Shown here: positions 16,390-25,121 of the stretch, piece after piece
Numbering within the stretch: position 1 is the stretch's first letter
Layout: every line of letters begins with the position of its first letter
Origin: Streptomyces sp. NBC_01262
Lineage (GTDB): Bacteria > Actinomycetota > Actinomycetes > Streptomycetales > Streptomycetaceae
Assembly: GCF_036226365.1 (NCBI RefSeq)
Contig: NZ_CP108462.1
Coordinates: 7,472,501-7,536,500 of the forward strand
Length of the DNA stretch: 64,000 nt
Direction: 5' to 3'
Made by a program: the position numbers and the translations under genes
Notes under the pieces: generated by a model
Told to the model about the DNA's origin: nothing
What the model saw: the letters and a program-made list of their open reading frames with translations, nothing else
Databases searched by the model: none

Positions 16390-18252
16390 TCAGAATTTGC
16401 TGGCCGCCCAGGCCGCCAGCTCCGTCTGGGCTGCGGCCCGCACTGCCGCGGTCGGGGTGCTGGAGGGGTTGGCCACCAGGGCGTAGTGCAGGGTGCCCGT
16501 GTTGGCGGGGGCGGTGAAGAGCAGCCGGCGGCTGCCCGTGCCGCCCGGCTCGGCGGCGACGCCGATGGCGGTGCTCGTGGTGTACGCGGACGGGCCGGTC
16601 ACCGTGCCGAGGTCGGAGACGACCGTGGTGGCGGCGGTGGCGAAGGAGGACGGCAGGTGCAGCTCGGTGGGGGCCGAGATGCCGGTTGAGCGCCAGACCA
16701 GCAGGCCGTACTGGCCGGAGCCGACCAGGGTGGAGACATTGGGCAGCGAGCTGGGGACCGGGTTCCAGGTCAGGGTGGTGGAGCCGTCGCGCGAGCGGTC
16801 CTCGTAGGTGAAGGCGAGGGTGTGGCCGGCGGTGGCGGAGGGGTAGACCCGGTCGAGCACGCGGGTGTCCAGGCGCAGGACGGCGTTGCCGGAGTCGTCG
16901 AGGTAGACGGCCGAGAGGTCCTCGTCGTTCCAGGCGTCGTTCTCGGTCAGGAGCTTGTCGGGGTTGTCGTTCATCAGCTCGTTGTGGCGGTCGTTGTAGA
17001 TGTCCCACTGCCACTGGGTCCCGGACAGCACCGCGCCGGAGCCGGACGGGCTGGTCCACCAGTCCGCGCCCTTCACCCGCGAGTCCATCGCCATGTACAT
17101 CGCCTTGAGGATGGTCGGGGCCTTGCCGGAGGTCGAGCCGTTCAGCGGATGCCCGAACTCGCTCAGGATCGCCGCTGTGCCGGCGGCGGTCGCCCGGTCA
17201 CGCACGGTGCCGAAATCGCCTGCGTACTGGCCGTCCGAGGCGTTGCCCCACATGCAGATCCCGCAGATCGCGGCCGCGTCGTAGAAGTGGGTGTTGAAGA
17301 CGTAGCGGGGAGCGAGGGTGCCGGCGTCCAGCAGGCCGCCCTCCTGCTTCTGGGAGGAGAGGTTGTTGTTCCAGAAGAGGTTGGGCTCGACGAAGGCGGG
17401 CTTGGCGGTCCAGCCGGCGGCGTCCATGCGGGCGCGGAACTTGTTGTAGAAGGGCCACAACTTGTTCTGCTCCCAGGTGCGGCTGGTCTCGCCGGAGTCG
17501 AGGATGCCCCAGTGCGGCTCGTTGTACGGGTCGAAGCCCGCGACCGAGGTGAACTCGGAGGTGGTGAGGTGCTGGGCGATGTAGGTCATCGTCGTCTGGG
17601 CGGTGGTCAGGAAGTTGTCCTGGATGCCGCCGGTGTTGTGCCAGAAGTCGTACGTGGACTCGGTGACGGCCGCGTTCTGGGTGATGTTCTGGCCCCAGAA
17701 GAGGCAGATGCCGCAGTACTCGTCCGGGTAGTCGCCCGCGTCGACCACCCACTTCGGGGCGCCGTCACCGGTGTACCAACTACCCGTGTTGAACAGGTAC
17801 TTGGAGAAGAGGTCCTGGTGGAAGTCGGGGTAGACGCGGATCCCGGCGTCCAGGAAGACCTTCATCTGGGCGGTGGCCGCGGCGAGATACGTGGTGTCGA
17901 CCGTGCCGCGCACGGGCTCGGCGTAGGCCCACGAGAGCAGGAAGCGTACGGCGTTGCCGCCGCCGAGGGCCCGTACGGCGTTCGCGGACTTCTGGGCGTC
18001 GGCGACGGAGGCGAAGGGGAGGCCGTCGTTCTCGGCGAGCTTGGTCTCGCCGGAGACGTTGTAGCCGCGCAGGACGGTCTCGCGGCCGTATCCGTCGGTG
18101 AAGCCGGCGGCGGAGGCGGTGAGCGCGGTGTTGTCGAACCAGAGGGATCCGGCGGGATCGGCCGAGGCCGTCCCGGTGCCGCCGCCGAGGGCGAGGGCCA
18201 TGAAAAGTGAGAGGACAGTTCCCAGCCGTAACAGGCGTCTCGTCATGCTCAT
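16390..18252 (-). CDS. Secreted GH5 glycosidase (endoglycoceramidase-like)
   Basis: 620 residues. Signal peptide at 1-32 (RRLLRLGTVLSLFMALALGG, cleavage after TASA). The (beta/alpha)8 catalytic domain spans about 60-430, with the acid/base Glu in DPYNEPHWG and the nucleophile Glu in ILSEFGHP. The C-terminal 180 residues form a beta-sandwich typical of endoglycosylceramidase-type GH5 enzymes, so glycolipids or glycans are plausible substrates. Several conserved cysteines (CGICLFWG, CGICMWG) are notable. ATG 18252 has AGGA 5 bases before it; ATG 18246 is also possible. It diverges from uppP with about 170 bp between. Confidence 0.88.
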   Translation of the reverse strand: MSMTRRLLRLGTVLSLFMALALGGGTGTASADPAGSLWFDNTALTASAAGFTDGYGRETVLRGYNVSGETKLAENDGLPFASVADAQKSANAVRALGGGNAVRFLLSWAYAEPVRGTVDTTYLAAATAQMKVFLDAGIRVYPDFHQDLFSKYLFNTGSWYTGDGAPKWVVDAGDYPDEYCGICLFWGQNITQNAAVTESTYDFWHNTGGIQDNFLTTAQTTMTYIAQHLTTSEFTSVAGFDPYNEPHWGILDSGETSRTWEQNKLWPFYNKFRARMDAAGWTAKPAFVEPNLFWNNNLSSQKQEGGLLDAGTLAPRYVFNTHFYDAAAICGICMWGNASDGQYAGDFGTVRDRATAAGTAAILSEFGHPLNGSTSGKAPTILKAMYMAMDSRVKGADWWTSPSGSGAVLSGTQWQWDIYNDRHNELMNDNPDKLLTENDAWNDEDLSAVYLDDSGNAVLRLDTRVLDRVYPSATAGHTLAFTYEDRSRDGSTTLTWNPVPSSLPNVSTLVGSGQYGLLVWRSTGISAPTELHLPSSFATAATTVVSDLGTVTGPSAYTTSTAIGVAAEPGGTGSRRLLFTAPANTGTLHYALVANPSSTPTAAVRAAAQTELAAWAASKF

Positions 18253-18425
18253 TACAGTCCTGTGATTTGGGGTTACCGTCAATAACGCCGGCGGTAACAC
18301 CATCGCATCGGCGGCCGATGCGGAGGCTCCGGAGCCCTTGCGCAAGACTGTGCGGAGTCAGCCGCGCGGCGTAATCCCCTACACTGCGTAGGGTCTGTCC
18401 GCCGCACTCCGCAGAGATGGGTCCC

Positions 18426-19262
18426 ATGAGCGCGATCAGTGTCAGCCAAGCTGCGATTCTCGGTGTCGTGGAGGGGGTGACCGAGTTCCTGCCCGTGTCC
18501 TCGACCGGTCACCTCAAGATCACCGAGGGGCTGATGGACATCCCGGTGGACGACAAGGCCGTGGTCGCCTTCACCGCGGTCATCCAGGTCGGTGCCATCG
18601 CCGCGGTGCTCGTGTACTTCTTCAAGGACATCGTGCGGATCGTCACGGCCTGGACCCGCGGCCTGTTCAACCGCGAGGAGCGCTACCACCACGACTACAA
18701 GTTCGGCTGGTGGGTCATCTACGCCACGATCCCCATCGTGGTCGTCGGCCTCGCCGCCAAGCCCCTGATCGAGGGAACGCTCGCCTCCCTGTGGGTCGTC
18801 GCCGGCTCGCTCATCGTCGGTTCCGGTGTGATGTGGTGCGCCGACCAGATGGGCCGCCACAAGCGCGGCGAGGACGACACCACCTTCAAGGACGCCATGC
18901 TCGTCGGCTCCTCCCAGATCCTCGCCCTCCTCTTCCCCGGCTTCTCCCGCTCCGGCGCCACCATGTCCACCGGCCTCATCCTCGACCTCGACCGCGTCGC
19001 CGCCACCCGCCTGTCCTTCTTCCTCGGCATCCCCGCACTGACCGGCGCCGGCCTCTACGAGCTCAAGGACGCGGTCGGCGCGGGTGTGGACACGGCGCCG
19101 CTGGTCGTCGGCACGCTCGTCTCCTTCGTCGTCGCCTACGCCTCGATCGCCTGGCTGCTGAAGTTCGTGGCCAACCACTCCTTCAACGCGTTTGTGATCT
19201 ACCGCATCATCATCGGCTGCCTGCTGTTCGGCCTGCTGGGTGCGGGCGTCCTCAACGCGTAG
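18426..19262 (+). CDS. uppP: Undecaprenyl-diphosphatase UppP (BacA)
   Basis: 278 residues, integral membrane. The two active-site regions are present: EGVTEFLPVSSTGHL (residues 16-30) and PGFSRSGATMSTG near 175-187. It dephosphorylates undecaprenyl diphosphate to recycle the lipid carrier for peptidoglycan and other wall polymers, and can give bacitracin resistance. ATG 18426 is preferred, ATG 18417 is in frame with a poorer ribosome site. Its last 11 bp overlap the convergent TIGR03086-type gene. Confidence 0.95.
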   Translation: MSAISVSQAAILGVVEGVTEFLPVSSTGHLKITEGLMDIPVDDKAVVAFTAVIQVGAIAAVLVYFFKDIVRIVTAWTRGLFNREERYHHDYKFGWWVIYATIPIVVVGLAAKPLIEGTLASLWVVAGSLIVGSGVMWCADQMGRHKRGEDDTTFKDAMLVGSSQILALLFPGFSRSGATMSTGLILDLDRVAATRLSFFLGIPALTGAGLYELKDAVGAGVDTAPLVVGTLVSFVVAYASIAWLLKFVANHSFNAFVIYRIIIGCLLFGLLGAGVLNA

Positions 19263-19860
19263 CGGCCGCGCGGGGCGGAGTCCACTGGGCGTCGCGGCCC
19301 GACAGGGCCAGTGCGCGTTCGAAGGCCGACGCCGAGGTGGCGTCCGCGAGGGCCACCGGCTCGGCGAAGCCCTCGTACTGCCGGTAGATCTCGGCGTGTT
19401 CGTCCACGACCTTCAGGACCAGCTCGCCGAGGGCGGGGGAGCAGCGGAACTCCTGGCCGGTGGCCGCGGCCACGTCCCAACCGTGGACGGCGGTCTCCTT
19501 GATGATCAGGGATGCGATCTCGGGCGCGGGCATGACGGCGAATCCGAGGTCGACCTCGCCCTCCCAGACCGCGGGGTCGGCCCAGGCGGCGACGGCGCGG
19601 TCCAGTTGGGCGGCGTAGGCGCCGGCCCAGTCGGGCTCGGCGGTGAAGTCGCGCTCGGTCCACTCCCCGGGGAGCTGCTTGCGCAGGGCACGGTGCTCAA
19701 GGCCGTGGGAGGTGTAGAGGACCCAGTGGTTGACCAGGGTGCGGGTGTCCCATTTGCCGCAGGGCGTGGGCCCGGACAGCTGCTCGGGGGTGACGCCCCG
19801 GGCGACGCGGGCGGCTTCGGCGGCGGCTTCGGTCATGAGTGCGTGCAGGTTGTTCTCCAT
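19252..19860 (-). CDS. TIGR03086-type DinB/mycothiol-dependent-fold metal-binding protein
   Basis: 202 residues. Helical bundle beginning with ALMTEAAAEAARVARGV, then TPCGKWDTRTLVNHW and ETAVHGWDVAAATG: the two spaced His residues and the W-D-x-x-x-L-V-N-H motif are typical of the maleylpyruvate-isomerase/DinB superfamily, subgroup TIGR03086, often annotated as metal-binding. Substrate unknown; relatives use mycothiol or bacillithiol. No Shine-Dalgarno precedes the ATG, so the transcript may be leaderless. It diverges from the AraC-type regulator with only 35 bp between starts, a strong hint that the regulator controls it. Confidence 0.82.
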   Translation of the reverse strand: MENNLHALMTEAAAEAARVARGVTPEQLSGPTPCGKWDTRTLVNHWVLYTSHGLEHRALRKQLPGEWTERDFTAEPDWAGAYAAQLDRAVAAWADPAVWEGEVDLGFAVMPAPEIASLIIKETAVHGWDVAAATGQEFRCSPALGELVLKVVDEHAEIYRQYEGFAEPVALADATSASAFERALALSGRDAQWTPPRAAATR

Positions 19861-19895
19861 GGGTGCGACGCTAGGTGCGTGGTCGGAGGCCGGTC

Positions 19896-20702
19896 TTGAA
19901 CAAACGCGACAGCGAGCCGGAGACGCCGCGCGGGGTGCTCCACCCCGCCGAGACGGCGCAGGTGAGCACCCTGGCCCGGTACGAGCCGGGGCCGGAGGCG
20001 GCCGCGTATGTGGAGTTCTACTGGCACGTGCGCTGGGATCTGCGCGGCAGGCCGCCGTACGAGACGAAAGTGCTGGCGCACCCCAATGTCCACCTCGTCT
20101 TCGAGGAACCCGAGCCGCTGGTCTACGGCGTCGACCGGGGGCTGTTCGTGCGACGGCTCGAAGGCTCCGGGCAGGTGCTCGGCATCAAGTTCCGGCCCGG
20201 TGCCTTCCGGGCCTTCGCGGGCGGGCCGGTGGCCGGGTACGCCGACCGGCGGGTGCCGGCGGGCGAGGTGTTCGGACCCACGGTCTCCGGGGCCTGCCGG
20301 GCTGTGCTGGCCGCCCCGGACGGGCCCGCCATGGCGCGCCTTGCCGAGGGCTTCGTGCTGCCGCGGCTGCCCGAGCGGCCCGACCCCGCCGCCGTCGAGG
20401 TCGCCGCGATCGTCGAGCGGATCACCGCCGAGCCGTCCATGTTCCGCGTCGACCAGCTGGCCGACGGCCTCGGCCTCTCCGTACGCCGCCTCCAGCGGCT
20501 CTTCGCCGAATACGTCGGCGCCACCCCGAAGTGGGTCCTGAGGCGGGCCCGGCTCCACGAAGCCGCCGCGCGGGCCGACCGGGGCGTGGGCATCGACTGG
20601 GCTGCTCTGGCGGCCGACCTCGGATACGCCGACCAGGCCCACCTGACGCGGGACTTCACGGCGGTGGTCGGGGCCCCGCCCGGCCGCTACGCGGGGGCGT
20701 GA
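19896..20702 (+). CDS. AraC-family regulator with DUF6597 sensor domain
   Basis: 268 residues. N-terminal sensor domain (about 10-165) with the DUF6597-like FYWHVRWDL, HPNVHLVFEEP and GIKFRPGAFRAF. C-terminal AraC DNA-binding domain (about 175-265) with two HTH units, including LADGLGLSVRRLQRLF and LGYADQAHLTRDF. The start is taken as TTG 19896, since GGAGG lies 7 bases upstream; GTG 19875 is in frame but lacks a ribosome site. Likely controls the divergent TIGR03086-type gene and itself through the 35-bp shared region. Confidence 0.85.
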   Translation: MNKRDSEPETPRGVLHPAETAQVSTLARYEPGPEAAAYVEFYWHVRWDLRGRPPYETKVLAHPNVHLVFEEPEPLVYGVDRGLFVRRLEGSGQVLGIKFRPGAFRAFAGGPVAGYADRRVPAGEVFGPTVSGACRAVLAAPDGPAMARLAEGFVLPRLPERPDPAAVEVAAIVERITAEPSMFRVDQLADGLGLSVRRLQRLFAEYVGATPKWVLRRARLHEAAARADRGVGIDWAALAADLGYADQAHLTRDFTAVVGAPPGRYAGA

Positions 20703-20729
20703 GGCAGCCTGGCCCGCTCGCGTACTCTG

Positions 20730-20754
20730 ATTGGCCAGGGAAACCCTGGCCAAT
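20730..20754 (+). promoter_or_regulatory. Perfect 11-bp inverted repeat, probable MocR operator
   Basis: ATTGGCCAGGG and CCCTGGCCAAT are exact complements around AAA. The site ends 14 bp before the ATG of the MocR-type regulator, overlapping the likely promoter or leader, so autoregulation is the simplest reading. Confidence 0.65.
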
Positions 20755-20768
20755 CGAAGGAGAGCGGC

Positions 20769-22214
20769 ATGGCGGACACCAGGCTCGGCAGCCGACAGCT
20801 CGCCGCGCTGCTGCCCGACACGGCGGACGCGCGGCCCGCGTACCGGCACCTCGCGCAGGCGATCAGCGCGCTGATCCTGGAGGGCCGGATCGCGCTGCAT
20901 ACCAAGCTGCCCGCCGAGCGGGAGCTCGCACCGGCGCTGAAGACCAGCCGGGCCACGGTGACGGCCGCGTACGACCTGCTGCGCGAGAGCGGTTACGCGC
21001 ACAGCAGGCGCGGCTCGGGCACGTTCACCGCGCTGCCGGAGAGCCGGCGCCCGGCGGGGGTCAGTCGGCTGATGGCGCCGGCGGACACCGCGATCGACCT
21101 CGCTGTGGCGGCGCACGGGCTGCCGCCGGACGTGCTGGCGGAGGCGCTGGCCGAGGCGGGGCCGAAGCTGGTGAAGCACGCGGAGACCCCGGGGTACCAC
21201 CCCTTCGGGCTCCCCGAACTGCGGGCGGCGGTGGCGGACAGGTACACCCGCCGGGGCCTGGCGACGCTGCCGGAGCAGGTGCTGGTGACCTCGGGGGCGC
21301 AGCAGGCCCTGTCGCTGACGCTGGGGCTGCTGGGCGGGCCGGGGGACCGGGTGATGGTGGAGAGCCCGTCGTACACCAACGCGCTGGACGCCGTTCGGCG
21401 TGCCCGGCTCCGTACGGCGCCGGTGCCGGTCACCGACGAGGGCTGGGACGTCGAGATCATGGAGTCGACGTTCCGGCAGTCCGTGCCCCGGCTGGCGTAT
21501 CTGATCCCGGACTTCCAGAATCCGACCGGCCGCCTGATGCCGGAGGAGCAGCGCGCCCGGGTGCTGCGCGCGGCGCACCGCTCCGGGAGCTGGCTGATCG
21601 TGGACGAGACGATCACCGACATCGCCCTGGACGTGCCGGCCCCTGCGCCGTTGGCGTCGCTCGCCGGACGCGGTGAGAGCGACCACGTCATCACCCTGGG
21701 CTCGATGAGCAAGAGTCACTGGGGCGGCCTGCGCATCGGCTGGCTGCGCGCCCCCTCGCAGCTGATCACCGAGCTCGCGGGGCAGCGCGTCGCCGCCGAC
21801 ATGGCGGGGTCGGTGTTCGACCAGCTCCTCGCGCTGCCGCTGCTCGCCCGTGAGCACGAGGTGATGCCGCAGCGGCTGCGGCGGCTGCGTGAGCAGCGCG
21901 CGGCGCTGGCCGACGCCCTCGCGCGGTACCTCCCGCAGTGGTCCTGGCGGCAGCCGCCGGGCGGGCTGTCGCTCTGGGTCGATCTGGGTGCGCCGGTCGC
22001 CTCGGCACTGGCCGACCGGGCCATCGGCTACGGCGTACGGATCGAGAGCGGGGCCCGCTTCGGGGCCCACCCGGGGATCTTCGAGAACCGGCTACGCATC
22101 CCGTACTCCCTGCCCGCCGACACCCTCGACGAGGCCGTCCGCCGGATGGCCGCCGCCCTCGCCGACGGGCTCCTGCCCGGACCCGGCATCGAGCGGCCGC
22201 GCTGGGTGGCGTAG
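20769..22214 (+). CDS. MocR-type regulator: GntR HTH fused to PLP aminotransferase domain
   Basis: 481 residues. The N-terminal GntR winged helix (about 20-90) has LPAERELAPALKTSRATV. The rest is a fold-type I aminotransferase domain with the PLP Lys in LGSMSKSHWGGLR near residue 320 and the YTN..VDE core (SPSYTNALD, LIVDET). MocR proteins use PLP or an amino-acid aldimine as the signal and seldom act as enzymes. AAGGAGAG lies close before the ATG. A perfect inverted repeat just upstream suggests autoregulation. Its last 123 bp overlap the convergent transporter gene. The regulated target, usually adjacent, is not obvious here. Confidence 0.9.
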   Translation: MADTRLGSRQLAALLPDTADARPAYRHLAQAISALILEGRIALHTKLPAERELAPALKTSRATVTAAYDLLRESGYAHSRRGSGTFTALPESRRPAGVSRLMAPADTAIDLAVAAHGLPPDVLAEALAEAGPKLVKHAETPGYHPFGLPELRAAVADRYTRRGLATLPEQVLVTSGAQQALSLTLGLLGGPGDRVMVESPSYTNALDAVRRARLRTAPVPVTDEGWDVEIMESTFRQSVPRLAYLIPDFQNPTGRLMPEEQRARVLRAAHRSGSWLIVDETITDIALDVPAPAPLASLAGRGESDHVITLGSMSKSHWGGLRIGWLRAPSQLITELAGQRVAADMAGSVFDQLLALPLLAREHEVMPQRLRRLREQRAALADALARYLPQWSWRQPPGGLSLWVDLGAPVASALADRAIGYGVRIESGARFGAHPGIFENRLRIPYSLPADTLDEAVRRMAAALADGLLPGPGIERPRWVA

Positions 22215-23393
22215 CCCCTTTCCTGCGCCCTTTCCGGCGGCCTGGACGAAGAGCGCGGCCAGCCCTGCCAGCAGTCCCCAGAAGGGGGCGCTGATCCCGG
22301 CCACGGTGATGGCCGACGCGCTGACGGCGAAGGTCACCATGGCCGCCTCCCGGCGCTCCGGGTCGGCGAGGGCGGAGCTCAACGCCCCGGCGAGGGCACC
22401 GAGCAGGGCGAGGCCTGCCACGGCCTCGATGAGCAGCGGCGGAGCGGCGGCGAGCAGAAGCGTCGCGGAGCCGGCGCACAGGCCGAAGAGGAGGTAGACC
22501 CCGCCCGCCGTGACCGAGGCGATCCACCGCCGGGCGGGGGAGGGATGGGCCTCGGGACCGGCGGCGAGGGCGGCGGTGATCGCCGCGAGGTTGACGGAGA
22601 AGCCGCCGAAGGGCGCGCCCAGGGCGGTGGCGGCGCCGGTGGTGAGCAGCACCGGCCGCAGCGGGGCCCGGTAGCCGTACGTGGCGAGGACGGCGGCGCC
22701 CGGAAGGTTCTGGGAGGCCATCGTGACCAGGTACAGCGGGACGGCCAGGCCGATCAGCGCGCCGGCGCTGAACGCGGGCGCGGTGAAGGTCGGGGCGGGG
22801 AGGAGGTCGGCGGCGGAGTACGAGATGTGCGTGGCCGGGTGCCAGGCGATGCCCACCAGGGCGGTGAGCAGTGCGCCGGGTATCGCCCAGCGCCGGGCGA
22901 AGCGGGTGAGCAGAAGCCAGACCGCGATCACCGGCAGGGCCAGGGAGGGGAGTTGGACGGCGGCCCGGGCCGGGGCGAGGCAGATCTGCAGCAGCACCCC
23001 GGCCAGCATCGCGGCGGCGATCGGCGTGGGGATGGCGGCGATGAGGCGGGCCAGGCGGGCGGACAGCCCGGTCAGCAGGTAGAGGGCGCCGGCGATCACA
23101 AAAGCCCCGACGGCGTAGCGGTAGCCGCCCGGCTGCGCACCGGCGGCGACCAGCATGGCCGCGCCGGGCGTCGACCACGCGATGCTGATCGGCTGCCGGT
23201 AGCGCAGCCCGAGCCCGATGCCCAGGACGCCCATCGCCACGCACAGGGTGAGCAGCCCGGAGGTCGCCTGGGCCTGGTCCGCGCCGACGGCCCGCAGGCC
23301 GGCCACGACGATCGCGAAGGAGCTGGTGGAGCCCACGACGGCGGCCACGACGCCGGCCCAGACCGGCTGGCTCAGGTCTTCCCGCTTCCGCAT
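22092..23393 (-). CDS. BenE-family (benzoate/H+) transporter
   Basis: 433 residues with about 11-12 hydrophobic helices, starting MRKREDLSQPVWAGVVAAVVG. The BenE-type segments STPGAAMLVAAGA and NLPGAAVLATYGY..GGFSVNLAA are present. Predicted to import an aromatic acid or similar compound with protons. ATG 23393 has GGGAGGGG in front. The last ~40 residues are hydrophilic, Gly/Pro-rich and antisense to the end of the MocR gene, so this tail may be non-conserved. It diverges from the XRE-cupin regulator with a perfect operator-like palindrome in between. Confidence 0.88.
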   Translation of the reverse strand: MRKREDLSQPVWAGVVAAVVGSTSSFAIVVAGLRAVGADQAQATSGLLTLCVAMGVLGIGLGLRYRQPISIAWSTPGAAMLVAAGAQPGGYRYAVGAFVIAGALYLLTGLSARLARLIAAIPTPIAAAMLAGVLLQICLAPARAAVQLPSLALPVIAVWLLLTRFARRWAIPGALLTALVGIAWHPATHISYSAADLLPAPTFTAPAFSAGALIGLAVPLYLVTMASQNLPGAAVLATYGYRAPLRPVLLTTGAATALGAPFGGFSVNLAAITAALAAGPEAHPSPARRWIASVTAGGVYLLFGLCAGSATLLLAAAPPLLIEAVAGLALLGALAGALSSALADPERREAAMVTFAVSASAITVAGISAPFWGLLAGLAALFVQAAGKGAGKGLRHPARPLDAGSGQEPVGEGGGHPADGLVEGVGGQGVRDA

Positions 23394-23406
23394 GGCGGCC
23401 CCTCCC

Positions 23407-23428
23407 GTCGTTCCGTATATGGAACGAC
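23407..23428. promoter_or_regulatory. Perfect inverted repeat between BenE transporter and XRE-cupin regulator
   Basis: GTCGTTCC and GGAACGAC flank GTATAT. It sits 13 bp before the transporter start and 26 bp before the regulator start, so one bound dimer could block both divergent promoters. Very likely the operator of the adjacent XRE-cupin regulator. Confidence 0.7.
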
Positions 23429-23454
23429 AGGCTAGCAGCGTAATACTGATCGCC

Positions 23455-24024
23455 ATGAGTGAGCTCGTTCACGCCGTCGAGATCGGCATGCGGATCCAGC
23501 GGCTGCGCCGCGAGCGCGGTTTGTCCCTGTCCGAACTCGCCCACCGCGCGGGCGTCGGCAAGGCCACCCTGTCCGGCCTGGAGGCGGGCACCCGCACCAA
23601 CCCCACCGTCGAGACGCTCTACTCGATCGCCGGACAGCTCGGCGTGCCGCTCGCCGCCGTGCTCCCCGAACCCGTGGCGGCCGACCACGCGCAGACCGGC
23701 GACGCGGCGACCACCTTCCACGGCGCGGCCGTCTCCGGGACCCTCCTTGAGGCCTTCACCGACGCGGGCGTCACCACCGAGCTCTACCGGCTGCGGATCC
23801 GGCCCGGCCGTACCCAGACCTCACCGCCCCATCCACCCGGCACCGTCGAATACCTGACGGTCTTCGCCGGGCACGCGCGCGTCGGCCCCGCCGACGCGCC
23901 GCTGACGGTGGGGGCCGGCGGACATGTCCGCTGGGCCGCCGACGTCCCGCACATCTACGTCGCGACCGGCGAGGCGGAGGTGGTGGCCACGCTGCTCATC
24001 CGGAGCCCCGAAGTCCGGTCCTGA
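23455..24024 (+). CDS. XRE-family regulator with C-terminal cupin domain
   Basis: 189 residues. XRE HTH at about 8-65 (IQRLRRERGLSLSELAHR, VGKATLSGLEAG). The cupin beta-barrel (about 105-185) has TVEYLTVFAGHARVG and GGHVRWAADVPHIY, a place for a small ligand. This family usually represses a divergent transporter or enzyme and is released by its ligand, so the BenE gene is the natural target. ATG 23455 gives an N-terminus matching the family; earlier in-frame starts would overlap the operator and the transporter gene. Confidence 0.9.
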   Translation: MSELVHAVEIGMRIQRLRRERGLSLSELAHRAGVGKATLSGLEAGTRTNPTVETLYSIAGQLGVPLAAVLPEPVAADHAQTGDAATTFHGAAVSGTLLEAFTDAGVTTELYRLRIRPGRTQTSPPHPPGTVEYLTVFAGHARVGPADAPLTVGAGGHVRWAADVPHIYVATGEAEVVATLLIRSPEVRS

Positions 24025-24083
24025 GCAGGGGTTTTGTCAGTGGGTGGGGGTAAAATGGAAGCAGTGAGAGAGGGAGGTTGCCC

Positions 24084-24347
24084 ATGCCCGCTGCCGCTTC
24101 GATTTCAGTTCCCGCGACTCTGAGGAAGAGGCCTCTGCCCGCCGGACAGCCGCGCGAATGGTACGTGTCCCACAACCGACGGCTGAAGGCGATGCGGTTG
24201 GCCATCGCACTGCTCGACACCGGCGTCTACACCCCCCGTCAGGCCCACAACGGCAAGATACGTTCCACGGCTGCCCGCATCGGCGTGCATCCGCCGTCCA
24301 ACACCACCTGCCACCTGGTGCGTTCGCTGATCCACGAGCACGCGTAG
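24084..24347 (+). CDS. Small conserved basic protein of unknown function
   Basis: 87 residues starting MPAAASISVPATLRKR, with QPREWYVSHNRRLKAMRLAIALLDTGVYTP in short pieces, then TAARIGVHPPSNTTCHLV and SLIHEHA. The middle looks like an alpha-helical, basic region, possibly nucleic-acid binding, but I do not recognise a domain. AGGGAGG is spaced 6-7 bases from the ATG at 24084. A TAAAAT -10-like element lies near 24050. Monocistronic between the XRE-cupin gene and the convergent histidine phosphatase gene. Confidence 0.65.
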   Translation: MPAAASISVPATLRKRPLPAGQPREWYVSHNRRLKAMRLAIALLDTGVYTPRQAHNGKIRSTAARIGVHPPSNTTCHLVRSLIHEHA

Positions 24348-24418
24348 CGGGTTCCGTCCGGTCATGCGCGGGGCTCGCCGTACCACCGCCAGGTGGTGCG
24401 GCGGGCCTGCCCGTGCGG

Positions 24419-24988
24419 TCAGCCTCGCTTGCGGATGCCGCGCGGTACGGCGAAATCGGTCAGTACGGCGTCGCCCGGGGCCAGTTCGGCCCAGGTCGAG
24501 GTGCGGGTGTCGGGCAGGGCCAGGACGGCGAGGCCGGAGGTGGGGAACTTCTCCCGCAGGCGGGTCATCGCGTCGCCCCGGGCCTTTCCGGCGAGCTTCA
24601 CGACCAGCTCCTGGACGGCGGGCAGGTGGGCGATCAGCAGCAGCGTGCGCCGCCGCTCGGGCATCTCGCGTACGGCTTCCAGCAGATCAGGCCAGCCGGC
24701 CTCGTAGACCCCCGGGTCGAAGACCAGCAGCGGGGTCGAGCCCAGCTCGGGCAGCACCAGGTCCCAGGTCTCGCGGGTGCGGCGGGCGGTGGAGCAGATG
24801 ACGAGGTCGGGGACGCACCCGTGCTCGCGCAGCCAGCGCCCGGCGGCCGGGGCGTCCCGTCTGCCACGGCCGGCGAGCGGGCGCTCGTGGTCGTCGAAGT
24901 CCGGGTCGTCGGGGTCGTCGGGCCAGGCGGACTTCGCGTGCCGGAGCACGATCAGCCGCGGGGCGGCGGGAGCGCGGGAGGGGGCCAT
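24419..24988 (-). CDS. SixA-type histidine phosphatase
   Basis: 189 residues. The RHG-family signature is present as LIVLRHAKSAW (residues 13-23), with the second basic pocket residues in CSTARRTRETW and a catalytic-region His in LLIAHLPAVQ. This matches the SixA branch (phosphohistidine phosphatases) rather than glycolytic mutases, which are longer. Predicted to remove phosphate from phosphohistidine or another small phosphoester. Ends RGIRKRG. The APC permease diverges 130 bp away. Confidence 0.88.
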   Translation of the reverse strand: MAPSRAPAAPRLIVLRHAKSAWPDDPDDPDFDDHERPLAGRGRRDAPAAGRWLREHGCVPDLVICSTARRTRETWDLVLPELGSTPLLVFDPGVYEAGWPDLLEAVREMPERRRTLLLIAHLPAVQELVVKLAGKARGDAMTRLREKFPTSGLAVLALPDTRTSTWAELAPGDAVLTDFAVPRGIRKRG

Positions 24989-25121
24989 TCCTCAAGTGTC
25001 CAGCATGCGGGGAACGCGCGATGCGCCGAGCCGCTGCGAGCCCGTCGAACACCTTGCGTACTCTGACCTGGCCGTCCCCGTCCCCCGCCCGCCTGCCCCG
25101 CCTGCCGTACGACAGGAGCAC

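Noticed and set aside
24022..24083. Possible promoter or second start before the 87-residue gene
   Set aside because: TAAAAT near 24050 is suggestive, but no -35 or clear start could be fixed; not listed as a separate feature.
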